DNA of 9,092 bases from Acidobacteria bacterium UBA823. Its GTDB lineage: Bacteria; Acidobacteriota; Vicinamibacteria; Vicinamibacterales; UBA823. The DNA lies in NCBI GenBank assembly GCA_002296225.1, contig DBHR01000048.1, positions 1 through 9,092 on the forward strand, written 5' to 3'. Within the stretch, counting starts at the first letter, position 1. Every line of letters begins with the position of its first letter. Of the stretch, positions 1 through 6,813 are shown one piece after another. The position numbers and the translations under genes were made by a program. Below the pieces are notes generated by a model, which worked only from the letters and a program-made list of their open reading frames with translations, was not told the DNA's origin and did no database searches.

Positions 1-64
1 CCTCCGAAGCCGCTAGGGCGACAGATTTACAGTCTGTTGCTTTTGCCCGCTCCGCAACCTCGCC
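1..64 (-). tRNA. tRNA-Tyr (anticodon GUA), 3' end cut off by window edge
   Basis: Read on the minus strand, the sequence folds as the 5' three quarters of a class II tRNA. It has a 7-base acceptor strand GGCGAGG, then T8-T9, a D arm, and a perfect 5-bp anticodon stem (ACAGA/TCTGT) enclosing the loop CTGTAAA. The anticodon GTA lies at 28-30. The bases after the anticodon stem are too long for a short variable loop and fit the long variable arm of bacterial tRNA-Tyr. The start is set by the T8-T9 position; three more G/T bases upstream could be misread as acceptor. The 3' acceptor strand and any CCA lie outside the window. Confidence 0.93.
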
Positions 65-277
65 ACCTTTTTGTCGTCGCTCAGCGACCCGGCCCGCAAC
101 ACGACCACCAGCGTCTGCGTGGGGCCAACTGCTGATCACTAAACCTCATGACTCGTAGTGCGATGCGATTGAATCCTGATACACGTGATCGTCCCACCAC
201 GCGTCGTGCTCCGATTCAAAGACGGGACCCGAAGTCCGATCCAGATCTGGAAAGCGTACCGTGCACCCTTGATCCCT
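65..277. other. tRNA-Thr to tRNA-Tyr spacer
   Basis: These 213 bases between the two tRNAs contain no convincing gene. On the minus strand one frame is open for about 43 codons from the end of tRNA-Thr to a TGA at 146-148, but it has no ATG or ribosome binding site. A small hairpin with stem GGAC/GTCC (225-228 with 234-237) and a second with a perfect 5-bp stem and TCA triloop (76-88) are present. The second lies 11 nt before the tRNA-Tyr 5' end and could act in precursor processing. It is followed on the transcript by an A run, not a U run, so it is not an intrinsic terminator. Confidence 0.5.
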
Positions 278-354
278 TGGAGCTGGCGAAGGGATTTGAA
301 CCCCTGACCGGCTGATTACAAATCAGCTGCTCTACCGGACTGAGCTACGCCAGC
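278..354 (-). tRNA. tRNA-Thr (anticodon UGU)
   Basis: This is a complete class I cloverleaf on the minus strand. The acceptor strands GCTGGCG and CGCCAGC pair perfectly over 7 bp. The D arm carries GCTC/GAGC. The anticodon stem GCTGA/TCAGC encloses TTTGTAA, giving anticodon TGT at 318-320, which reads ACA/ACG threonine codons. The T arm contains the TTCAAAT loop. The discriminator base is T, and the 3' CCA is encoded at 278-280. Together with the following tRNA-Tyr, this matches the first two members of the Thr-Tyr-Gly-Thr-tuf cluster known from E. coli and other bacteria. Confidence 0.96.
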
Positions 355-369
355 CAGTCCAAACGGGCC

Positions 370-398
370 ACTTTAGCACGTTTGATACCATCCCGCAA
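370..398 (-). promoter_or_regulatory. candidate sigma-70 promoter for the tRNA-Thr/tRNA-Tyr unit
   Basis: Between rlmB and tRNA-Thr the minus strand shows TTGCGG (393-398), a 17-nt spacer, and TAAAGT (370-375) preceded by TGC, which makes an extended -10 element. Transcription would start about 10 nt before the mature tRNA-Thr 5' end. The -35 matches consensus at only 3 of 6 positions and the -10 at 4 of 6. The position and spacing are right, but the call is weak. The tRNAs could equally be processed from read-through out of rlmB. Confidence 0.3.
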
Positions 399-422
399 TC
401 AATGCCACACCCAACCAGAACA

Positions 423-1160
423 TCACGCCCCACTTCGAGAGCGTGATTGGTTAACTAATCGCTGACGAACGGCTTCAAAAAGAACAATTCCCGCCGCCAC
501 CGAGACGTTCAGGCTCGTCACGTGACCCACCATGGGAATTGAAATGAGCCAGTCGCAGCGCTCTCGAACCAACCGTCGTAACCCTTTGCCTTCGGCACCC
601 AGAACCACAGCCGTCGGCAGCGTGAGGTCAACCTGGTCGTACTGGTAACTGGCCCTCTCATCAAGACCGACCGTCCAGACACCAGACGCCTTGAGAGTGT
701 CAAGTGTTCTCGCAATATTGACCACCTGAACAACCGGGACGTACATGACCGCCCCGGCCGAAGCCTTAGCGGTGGCCCCGTCCAATCGCGCCACCCTCCG
801 TGACTGCCGAATGACCCCATCCACGCCAGCGGCATCGGCTGTTCGCAAGACCGCCCCCAAATTCTGAGGGTCTTCAATCCCATCAACGACGACGAATAAC
901 GGCAGAGCGGCTCCCTTCAGAAGCTCGTCCAAAGTATGCGTCCGGAAGGGGGCAACGTTCGCCACAACTCCCTGATGCAGGCGACCTCGAGACGATCTTG
1001 TAAGTTGGACGCCGGTGCGACGCTGCACGGCAACACCCGATGCCTCGGCCAGCTGTATCAGCGCCCGCAGACGTGGGCGCGTCGGATCGTCTACGTCGAC
1101 CGAAGTGGCTCGGCCCGCACGCAAGGCCTCAATTACCGGATTTATGCCGTAAATAACCAT
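423..1160 (-). CDS. rlmB: 23S rRNA (guanosine-2'-O-)-methyltransferase RlmB, SpoU/TrmH (SPOUT) family
   Basis: The predicted protein has 245 residues, the usual RlmB length. It uses S-adenosylmethionine to methylate a ribose 2'-OH in 23S rRNA (G2251 in E. coli, in the P-loop of the peptidyl transferase centre). The N-terminal substrate-binding domain begins with YGINPVIEAL and runs to about residue 70. The SPOUT catalytic domain follows with its three motifs: DGIEDPQNLGAVLRTADAAG (93-112, with N100 and R106), LGAEGKGL (187-194, with E190), and IPMVGHVTSLNVSVAAG (208-224), which forms the knotted SAM site. The frame is open a further 56 codons upstream, but that stretch overlaps gltX and does not look like RlmB, so I chose the ATG at 1160. 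It lies 28 nt after the gltX stop and has only a weak GAG ahead of it. The TrmH-type tRNA Gm18 enzyme is a less likely alternative. Confidence 0.93.
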   Translation of the reverse strand: MVIYGINPVIEALRAGRATSVDVDDPTRPRLRALIQLAEASGVAVQRRTGVQLTRSSRGRLHQGVVANVAPFRTHTLDELLKGAALPLFVVVDGIEDPQNLGAVLRTADAAGVDGVIRQSRRVARLDGATAKASAGAVMYVPVVQVVNIARTLDTLKASGVWTVGLDERASYQYDQVDLTLPTAVVLGAEGKGLRRLVRERCDWLISIPMVGHVTSLNVSVAAGIVLFEAVRQRLVNQSRSRSGA

Positions 1161-1188
1161 CTCAACAGTAGCAACGACGGCGTCCGCT

Positions 1189-2691
1189 TCAGCTGAGCCC
1201 CAGCGCAGCCGCGAACGCCACTGCTCGCTCACGGCACCCGACGACCGTGCGCACACCGGATGCCGAAAGCATCTCCGCACCTCGATCGATCGCTGGCACG
1301 GCGCGATCCAACTCCATGCCATCGCCACATCCAGTTAGCGCGATCCTGATTGGGTGAAACAACGCGCGGCCTTTGCAACCCGTCTCGTTTTGCACTGCAG
1401 CCTTGAGGTCCAGAAAGCCTTCCGCATCCAATCTCGGTCGAGCCGAGAGCTCAACCGCTAGCACCGCAATCACCCGCCGCGCCTCGGAGCCTTCAACTTC
1501 ACGCCGAATCTCAGGATCCGAAAGCGCCTCGGCAACGTCAAACTCGAATAAAAACTTAAGCCGTTCGGGAATCTGCTCGAGACGGTCGACTGCGCCGACG
1601 GCCAGTGCTGCAATGTATCCGAGAAAAACCGTGCCACCACCGTCTGGCTCGGCACCCGCGAAGCCCGCCTGCTGAAAGAACGGCACGGCCAACGTTGCCA
1701 GGCGACTCGGTGACAGCGCCTTCAGATAGTTCCGGTTCACCCAAGCCAGCTTTTCGGGATCGAAGACGCCAGCGCGCTGACCGACGTCGTCAATCCTGAA
1801 CCGCCGAACTAGCTCTTCGATCGGCAGAATCTCATCATCGGCACCGGGAGACCAACCAACGAGTGCAAGATAGTTCGTAAGCGCCTCAGGAAGATAACCG
1901 CGCGTTCGGAACTCAGCTACCGAGGTCGCGCCATGCCGTTTAGCCAGCGGTGTGCGGTCGGGCCCCATAACCAGCGAAAGATGGGCAAACACCGGCGGCG
2001 AAAAACCAAGCGCCTCGTAGAGCAGAAGCTGTCGCGGCGTGTTAGAAATGTGATCTTCGCCTCGAACCACATGCGAAATCTCCATCAGTGCGTCGTCAAC
2101 GACGACGGCAAAATTGTAGGCTGGCCGCCCATCCGACCGCACGATGATCGGATCGCCGATAACCTCGCCGCTGAAGCTGACGGTCCCGTGTACAAGGTCG
2201 TGGAACTCGACCTTGTCGACCTCTGGCACCGAAAAACGGATTGCGGCGGACTCACCGGCATCGAGACGGCGGCGCACGACATTGCCCGACAACGTTCGGC
2301 ATGTACCCGCATAGCGCACCGGCCGACCGGTGGCCACAGCGGCTCGACGATCCGCCTCCAGTTGCTCGGGTGAACAAAAGCAATGGTAGGCGGTTCCTCG
2401 TCCGAGCAACTCATCACTATAGGCCTGATAGGTTTGGAGGCGCTCGGACTGCCGATACGGCCCGAATGGACCGCCGAGATCCGGTCCCTCGTCCCAAGAC
2501 ATACCCATCCATCGAAGATCTTCCAAGATGCGCGCTTCTGATTCACCTGTCGAGTGCTCGGCGTTGGTGTCCTCAATTCGCAGGACCATCGAGCCACCAG
2601 AGCCTCGGGCGGCTAGCCAGTTGAAGAGTGCCGTGCGGGCATTTCCGACGTGGAGAAGGCCTGTTGGGCTGGGCGCGAAGCGAAATCTCAT
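1189..2691 (-). CDS. gltX: glutamyl-tRNA synthetase (class I)
   Basis: This 500-residue enzyme charges tRNA with glutamate in the cytoplasm. It is full length for bacterial GluRS. Seen in order: RFAPSPTGLLHVGNARTAL (4-22) with the HIGH motif written HVGN; RIEDTN (38-43); the CP1 region with FCSPEQLEADRR (105-116); VVRGEDHISNTPRQ (208-221); the KMSKS loop written PLAKRHGATS (248-257); and a C-terminal anticodon-binding domain ending in TGCKGRALFHPIRIALTG (437-454). The CP1 zinc site of E. coli GluRS uses Cys-x-Cys and Cys-x-His. Here C104, C106 and C131 are present but the His is Thr133, so zinc binding is uncertain. The ATG shares four bases (ATGA) with the ispDF stop, which suggests coupled translation. 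The sequence alone does not tell whether it also charges tRNA-Gln (non-discriminating form). Confidence 0.96.
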   Translation of the reverse strand: MRFRFAPSPTGLLHVGNARTALFNWLAARGSGGSMVLRIEDTNAEHSTGESEARILEDLRWMGMSWDEGPDLGGPFGPYRQSERLQTYQAYSDELLGRGTAYHCFCSPEQLEADRRAAVATGRPVRYAGTCRTLSGNVVRRRLDAGESAAIRFSVPEVDKVEFHDLVHGTVSFSGEVIGDPIIVRSDGRPAYNFAVVVDDALMEISHVVRGEDHISNTPRQLLLYEALGFSPPVFAHLSLVMGPDRTPLAKRHGATSVAEFRTRGYLPEALTNYLALVGWSPGADDEILPIEELVRRFRIDDVGQRAGVFDPEKLAWVNRNYLKALSPSRLATLAVPFFQQAGFAGAEPDGGGTVFLGYIAALAVGAVDRLEQIPERLKFLFEFDVAEALSDPEIRREVEGSEARRVIAVLAVELSARPRLDAEGFLDLKAAVQNETGCKGRALFHPIRIALTGCGDGMELDRAVPAIDRGAEMLSASGVRTVVGCRERAVAFAAALGLS

Positions 2692-3887
2692 AACAGCAGG
2701 GACTCTATCGCCGGGTCGGCGGCCAGACCCAGTTGAGCTACTGCATGCACGGCAATGGCCTCACCGTGCCCAAGCGGCCCAACGCCCTCGTTGGTCTTCC
2801 CTTTGATACCGACGTCGGCTGGAGTGACACCGGTGGCCTCCGCGACGTTCGTCCGCATGGCATCGAGATATGGGCCAAGCGCCGGTCGCTCAGCGATTAC
2901 AACGACATCGAGATTGCGCACCGCAAGTCCCCGCTCGCGCACTATCGCACTCGCTCGGACGAGGAGATCTAGACTTGATGCGTCTTTCCACCTCGGATCC
3001 GAGTTGGGAAAATGCTGGCCGATATCTCCGGCGGCGGCGGCGCCCAACATCGAGTCCACAACCGCGTGGCACAGAGCATCGGCATCCGAATGGCCAAGCA
3101 ACCCAAACTCATACGGAATAGTCACACCGCCGAGGACAAGCGGCCGCCCCTCGACCAGACGGTGTAAATCGTATCCAATCCCAACGCGCATGCCGGAGCC
3201 CCCCCCTGGCCATTGGACGCGGGCGCGGGCGACCGCCAGGTCCCGTGCCGTTGTCAGTTTAACGTTGCCCGGGTCACCATCAACGAGCCGTACAGTGTGG
3301 CCGGCGCGCTCGACCAGCATCGCCTCGTCCGTCACGTCCATGCCGGTCACGCCGAGCGCGAGACCATCTTCCAGTACGTCTCGGCGAAACACTTGCGGCG
3401 TCTGCGCCAGATAAATAGTGTCCCGGGGTAGCGTCGTGTCGACGATGGGAAGGCCGTCGACCCGATCGGCTAGCTTCACTGTATCCTGGGAAACGATCGC
3501 CGCAACTGCGGCACCACCCTCAAGTGCAGCGTCCAGGGTTCGATCGATAACGGGCACGGACACGAACGGCCGCGCCGCGTCGTGCACAACCACAAGATCG
3601 GCATATTGAGGGACGAGCGCGAAACCCCGCGCAACCGAGTCCTGGCGGCGCGCGCCCCCCGCGACGACGCGCGTCGGCGTCCGCCGACCGATAAGATCTG
3701 GACCATAGCGTGCCGTCAATTCGCTTGGCAGCACGACGACGATCTCGTTGATGCGGGGATGTCTATCGAACGCGTTGAGACTGTGTCCAAGCACCATTGT
3801 GTCGCCGAGCGCTAGAAACTGTTTCGGAATCTCGGACCTTATCCGAGAACCGCTGCCCCCAGCCACAATAATGGCCACAATGTGCAT
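2688..3887 (-). CDS. ispDF: bifunctional MEP-pathway enzyme IspDF (cytidylyltransferase plus cyclodiphosphate synthase)
   Basis: This 399-residue fusion carries two steps of isoprenoid precursor synthesis. Residues 1 to about 225 are IspD, which joins CTP and MEP to make CDP-ME. Visible are AGGSGSRI (9-16, R15), PKQF (21-24, K22), HDAARPF (102-108), DTVK (135-138), TPQVF (163-167) and DPGNVKLTT (205-213, K210). Residues 233-399 are IspF, which cyclises CDP-ME 2-phosphate to MEcPP. Its zinc ligands are expected at D240, H242 (GYDLHRL) and H274, with HSDAD (266-270), GDIGQHFPNSDP (287-298) and GKTNEGVGPLGHGEA (363-377). The linker is a short PGGGSG. IspE, which acts between the two steps, is not in the window. 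Such fusions are known in alpha- and epsilon-proteobacteria; here the enzyme sits in another context. The ATG lies 16 nt after the preceding stop and has AGAGG ahead at long spacing. A G8 run and an in-frame ATG at codon 233 are noted separately. Confidence 0.96.
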   Translation of the reverse strand: MHIVAIIVAGGSGSRIRSEIPKQFLALGDTMVLGHSLNAFDRHPRINEIVVVLPSELTARYGPDLIGRRTPTRVVAGGARRQDSVARGFALVPQYADLVVVHDAARPFVSVPVIDRTLDAALEGGAAVAAIVSQDTVKLADRVDGLPIVDTTLPRDTIYLAQTPQVFRRDVLEDGLALGVTGMDVTDEAMLVERAGHTVRLVDGDPGNVKLTTARDLAVARARVQWPGGGSGMRVGIGYDLHRLVEGRPLVLGGVTIPYEFGLLGHSDADALCHAVVDSMLGAAAAGDIGQHFPNSDPRWKDASSLDLLVRASAIVRERGLAVRNLDVVVIAERPALGPYLDAMRTNVAEATGVTPADVGIKGKTNEGVGPLGHGEAIAVHAVAQLGLAADPAIESLLL

Positions 3888-3903
3888 ACGCTGGTCCCGA
3901 CCT

Positions 3904-4593
3904 CTACTCAGCCACCGCCTGCTCGCGTGCAGACCACTGTGTGATCTTACGAGGCCCCACGAACTGCATCATACGCGCGGTAACCGTTTCAACCGTTGAA
4001 CTCAGGAGGGTCAGATTAACAGCCACCGGCGCAAACACGACGACCAGTGCGCTTGTGGTCAACGGGGTAATCATGGTACGGGCCGAGTCCGAGGACGGGT
4101 TACCGAACGCACCAATACGGTCAGCAAGCACCAACCGCCCATTCACGTGCACGACATCCTTTCGGATCCCTGGGTACGACTCACCTGAACAGCCGCGTCG
4201 ACACTCGATCGCACCATCGATACAATCCGCATCATAGAGCCCAAAGGGTAATCGAGATTCCATCGAGCACCAGTTACAGACGTCGACCAGCGCGTTCACC
4301 CGTGGTAGCGAGTCGCCTCGACGAATGCGTCTAAGTAACGCTTCCGACGACGGACGCCGCTTCGTTGGGTCGATTCCGAACCGCCGATAAAGTCCGCGAA
4401 CGGCCGTGAGTACATTATCCTGGCCGGTCATGTCCCGTACTCTAGCGGCCGCAGTAGCCAAAGGCACGTCCAGCGATGGTTCTCGGTTCACGACGCTGAA
4501 ATCGGTGAGCCAAAGCCCAGCCAATTGGACGATGTCATTCAGTTCAAGAGTGACCGAAATATCGACCTCAGAACCGTGCCCGGCACTGGCCAT
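3904..4593 (-). CDS. stand-alone B3/4-domain protein (PheRS beta-subunit editing-domain homologue)
   Basis: This predicted 229-residue soluble protein belongs to the B3/4 family (COG3382-type), related to the domain of phenylalanyl-tRNA synthetase beta that hydrolyses mischarged Tyr-tRNA-Phe. Family marks seen are VRGLYRRFGIDPTKRRPSSEALLRR at 65-89 (V65, F72, P76, P81, LLRR), SLPRVNALVDV (95-105), LPFGLYDAD (115-123) and FGNPSSDSARTMIT (163-176). No tRNA-synthetase catalytic core is attached. Function in this free-standing family is not established; trans-editing of mischarged tRNA is a reasonable guess given gltX, rlmB and tRNAs downstream. Cysteines are unusually many: CNWC (106-109), C124 and CRRGC (131-135). 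I start it at the ATG that shares one base with the plsC stop (TGATG). A GTG three bases earlier is also possible. A purine-rich GGAGAGAGAG (4599-4608) ahead serves either start; a further ATG at 4617 would place this site inside the gene. Confidence 0.85.
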   Translation of the reverse strand: MASAGHGSEVDISVTLELNDIVQLAGLWLTDFSVVNREPSLDVPLATAAARVRDMTGQDNVLTAVRGLYRRFGIDPTKRRPSSEALLRRIRRGDSLPRVNALVDVCNWCSMESRLPFGLYDADCIDGAIECRRGCSGESYPGIRKDVVHVNGRLVLADRIGAFGNPSSDSARTMITPLTTSALVVVFAPVAVNLTLLSSTVETVTARMMQFVGPRKITQWSAREQAVAE

Positions 4594-5354
4594 CACGACT
4601 CTCTCTCCATACCACACGGTGCTCCCTTGGCACCGTCACAGTCTACGGCCGTCGCGATGATGCGCTGCACCCTTGCAGCCAGTTCCGTAGCGTCATTACG
4701 CGACAACTTTTCGGTCATGATTGGGTGGTGCACGGTCAGGGTGACATGGCCCGGACAGGTCATCAACCGGCCGCGGCGCATCACATGACGGCTTCCGGCG
4801 ACCGACACCGGCACAATCGGCATGCCGGCCTCAATGGCCAGAACGAAGATCGCCTTCTTGAAGCCATAGAGCCGACCGTCGATCGATCGCGTGCCCTCGG
4901 GAAACACAACCAAAGAAAGGCCGCGGTGCATGACGTTGGCGAGCCGTCTGAAGACTTCGGTACCTGGCTTCGATCGGTCAACCAGCACGTGCCCGGTGCG
5001 CCTCAGATGCCACCCCAAAACTGGGAATCGACCCAGTGCTTCCTTCGCAATGATCCGAAGCTGAAATGGGAGTGACCAAAAAATAATCGGTATGTCGTAA
5101 ATGCTTTGATGATTCGCAACGAAGACATAGGTCTTCCGAGACACCAAGAGTTCTCGACCGTGGACATCGACGTCTACGCCCGTAGTGGCCAGAATCAACC
5201 AAGACCAGGTACGCGCACAGAAATGTCCGAAGTCGCCACGTCCACCGAAAACGCTCGAACCGATCGATAGAGCACCCAACACGACCGTGTACACACCAAT
5301 GGCCGGAATCAAAAAGAACACCGTGCGCCACCAATGAAATGGGAAGATCGACAC
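4593..5354 (-). CDS. plsC: 1-acyl-sn-glycerol-3-phosphate acyltransferase (PlsC/LPLAT family)
   Basis: This 253-residue inner-membrane enzyme is expected to transfer an acyl chain to lysophosphatidic acid to give phosphatidic acid, the second step of phospholipid synthesis. The N-terminus carries a hydrophobic segment (about residues 11-36). Next come the acyltransferase motif I NHQSIYD (81-87, catalytic H82 and D87), the acceptor-binding motif FPEGTRS (151-157), and GMPIVPVSVAGSRHVMRRG (177-195), which fits motif IV. Length is normal for PlsC. The start is a GTG, 48 nt after the radA stop, with no strong ribosome binding site. No Met occurs in the next hundred codons, so a start inside the gene would lose motif I. 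The last 15 residues are poorly conserved in style. The gene overlaps the B3/4 gene by one base. The acyl acceptor cannot be read from sequence; other LPLAT-family roles remain possible. Confidence 0.9.
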   Translation of the reverse strand: MSIFPFHWWRTVFFLIPAIGVYTVVLGALSIGSSVFGGRGDFGHFCARTWSWLILATTGVDVDVHGRELLVSRKTYVFVANHQSIYDIPIIFWSLPFQLRIIAKEALGRFPVLGWHLRRTGHVLVDRSKPGTEVFRRLANVMHRGLSLVVFPEGTRSIDGRLYGFKKAIFVLAIEAGMPIVPVSVAGSRHVMRRGRLMTCPGHVTLTVHHPIMTEKLSRNDATELAARVQRIIATAVDCDGAKGAPCGMERES

Positions 5355-5402
5355 TAACGAATCCAGGAAGATGGGACCAGGGCGACGGGCAAGTGCATGT
5401 GC

Positions 5403-6764
5403 TCAGACGATCAGCGCCTCAAGCGCCTCATTGAGCGTCCGCACGGTAACAATGTCGACCCCCCCCGGATCGGCCGCTTCGCGATTACCCTCGGGCACAA
5501 CACATCGCCCGAAGCCGAACTGTGCCGCCTCGCGCAATCGGAGTGCGGCCTGACTAATGCCGCGCACCTCGCCCGCAAGCCCGACCTCGCCAAACACTGC
5601 AGTGTTCGCATGAATCGCGCGATTTCGAACGCTCGATGCAACCGCCGCGACAATTCCAAGATCGGCCGCGGGCTCGCTCACAGTCATACCTCCAGCGATG
5701 TTGACAAACACGTCATCGCCCATGACGTTCAGGCCAACCCGTTTCTCCAGTACGGCAAGCAACAACGCGAGACGGTGTTGGTCGATGCCACTCGCGGTCC
5801 GGCGTGCATTGCCGTAGGCGCCGGTACTAACCAGCGCCTGAACCTCAATAAGGATCGGCCGCGAACCCTCTACGCAACAGAGGACTGCGGAGCCTGGGAC
5901 ACCAGCCGACCGCTCCGCAAGAAACAGTTGCGAGGGATTGGCTACCGGCTGAAGCCCACCGTCAGTCATTTCGAACACGCCGACTTCACTCACCGCCCCG
6001 AAACGATTCTTAACGGCGCGAACCACCCGGTGGGACTGATACCGTTCGCCTTCAAAATACAGCACGGTATCGACGATGTGCTCCAGGGCTTTCGGCCCGG
6101 CGAGTGCGCCGTCCTTGGTCACGTGCCCAACGAGAAACGTTGGAATGTTATGACTCTTGGCACCAAACAGTAGCTGGGTCGCCGCTTCTCGGACCTGGCC
6201 GATGCTGCCAGGCACCGACTGCAGCTTGGTGGAAAACACAGTCTGCACGGAGTCGACGATAATGAGTGCCGGTTGCCGTCGCGTGATCTCGTCGAGGATT
6301 CGCTCCAGACACGTTTCTGCGAGCAGGTAAAGCGGCGCAGACCCTATTCCCAAGCGTTCGCCACGGACTTTGATCTGGTGCTCCGACTCCTCACCAGAGC
6401 AGTAGAGGACGGGCCCGGCCGATGCCGCAACTTGAGCCGCTGCCTGCAGAAGTAGTGTGGACTTTCCGATGCCTGGCTCACCCCCGAGCAGGATCAACGA
6501 GCCGGGCACCGCACCACCGCCAAGTACTCGATCGAGTTCGTCAATGCCCAACGACAAGCGGTCCATCTGGGCCATTTCGACGTCGGCGTAGAGCTGCGCG
6601 CCGGCTGAAGATCTGAGGCCGAGCCGAGTTTCGTCTTGTTGCGACGTCGGTGGTACCCGTTCTTCGACGAAAGTGTTCCACGCGCTGCAACGATGACAGC
6701 GTCCGAGCTCCTTTGACGCCTGGGCGCCGCAGGACTGGCACACAAAATGGGTGCGAAACTTCAT
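5403..6764 (-). CDS. radA: DNA repair protein RadA (Sms), RecA-like branch-migration helicase
   Basis: This 453-residue protein is full length for RadA, which works with RecA to extend D-loops and process recombination intermediates. The N-terminal zinc finger has C9-x2-C12 and C23-x2-C26. The RecA-like ATPase core has Walker A GGEPGIGKST (94-103), SGEES (123-127) and Walker B LIIVD (167-171). The RadA-specific KNRFG motif is at 252-256. The C-terminal third (about 285-453) is the Lon-protease-like domain, with MTVSEPAADLGIVAAVASS (360-378) and FGEVGLAGEVRGI (391-403); the Lon catalytic serine is not expected in RadA. The ATG is 49 nt after the dnaB stop and has no clear ribosome binding site. 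Being next to dnaB fits its helicase-like role in replication-linked repair. RadA and the following plsC are in the same frame, separated by the radA TGA. Confidence 0.97.
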   Translation of the reverse strand: MKFRTHFVCQSCGAQASKELGRCHRCSAWNTFVEERVPPTSQQDETRLGLRSSAGAQLYADVEMAQMDRLSLGIDELDRVLGGGAVPGSLILLGGEPGIGKSTLLLQAAAQVAASAGPVLYCSGEESEHQIKVRGERLGIGSAPLYLLAETCLERILDEITRRQPALIIVDSVQTVFSTKLQSVPGSIGQVREAATQLLFGAKSHNIPTFLVGHVTKDGALAGPKALEHIVDTVLYFEGERYQSHRVVRAVKNRFGAVSEVGVFEMTDGGLQPVANPSQLFLAERSAGVPGSAVLCCVEGSRPILIEVQALVSTGAYGNARRTASGIDQHRLALLLAVLEKRVGLNVMGDDVFVNIAGGMTVSEPAADLGIVAAVASSVRNRAIHANTAVFGEVGLAGEVRGISQAALRLREAAQFGFGRCVVPEGNREAADPGGVDIVTVRTLNEALEALIV

Positions 6765-6813
6765 TGTTCGGACACGGCTCGCACACCATCAAACACAAGC
6801 AATGACCGCTGAC

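Noticed and set aside
76..88. Hairpin with nearby run of five T on the plus strand, resembling a terminator
   Set aside because: All genes run on the minus strand, where the run reads as A and follows the stem, so it cannot act as an intrinsic terminator for them; on the plus strand the T run precedes the stem.
146..277. About 43 open codons on the minus strand between the tRNAs, with an aromatic-rich end
   Set aside because: There is no start codon with a ribosome binding site, the frame runs straight out of tRNA-Thr, and the length is within chance.
1161..1328. 56-codon N-terminal extension of rlmB
   Set aside because: It overlaps the 3' end of gltX, does not resemble the RlmB N-terminus, and the ATG at 1160 gives the family's normal start and length.
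2755..3414. 219-codon plus-strand frame antisense to ispDF
   Set aside because: The product is a Ser/Arg/Pro/Thr-rich string typical of the reverse strand of a GC-rich gene, and IspDF motifs on the other strand cover the whole region.
5397..6173. Long open frame on the plus strand (258 codons) antisense to radA
   Set aside because: It is fully inside radA, which has complete RadA domains. The antisense product has no recognisable motif and looks like the mirror of GC-rich coding DNA.
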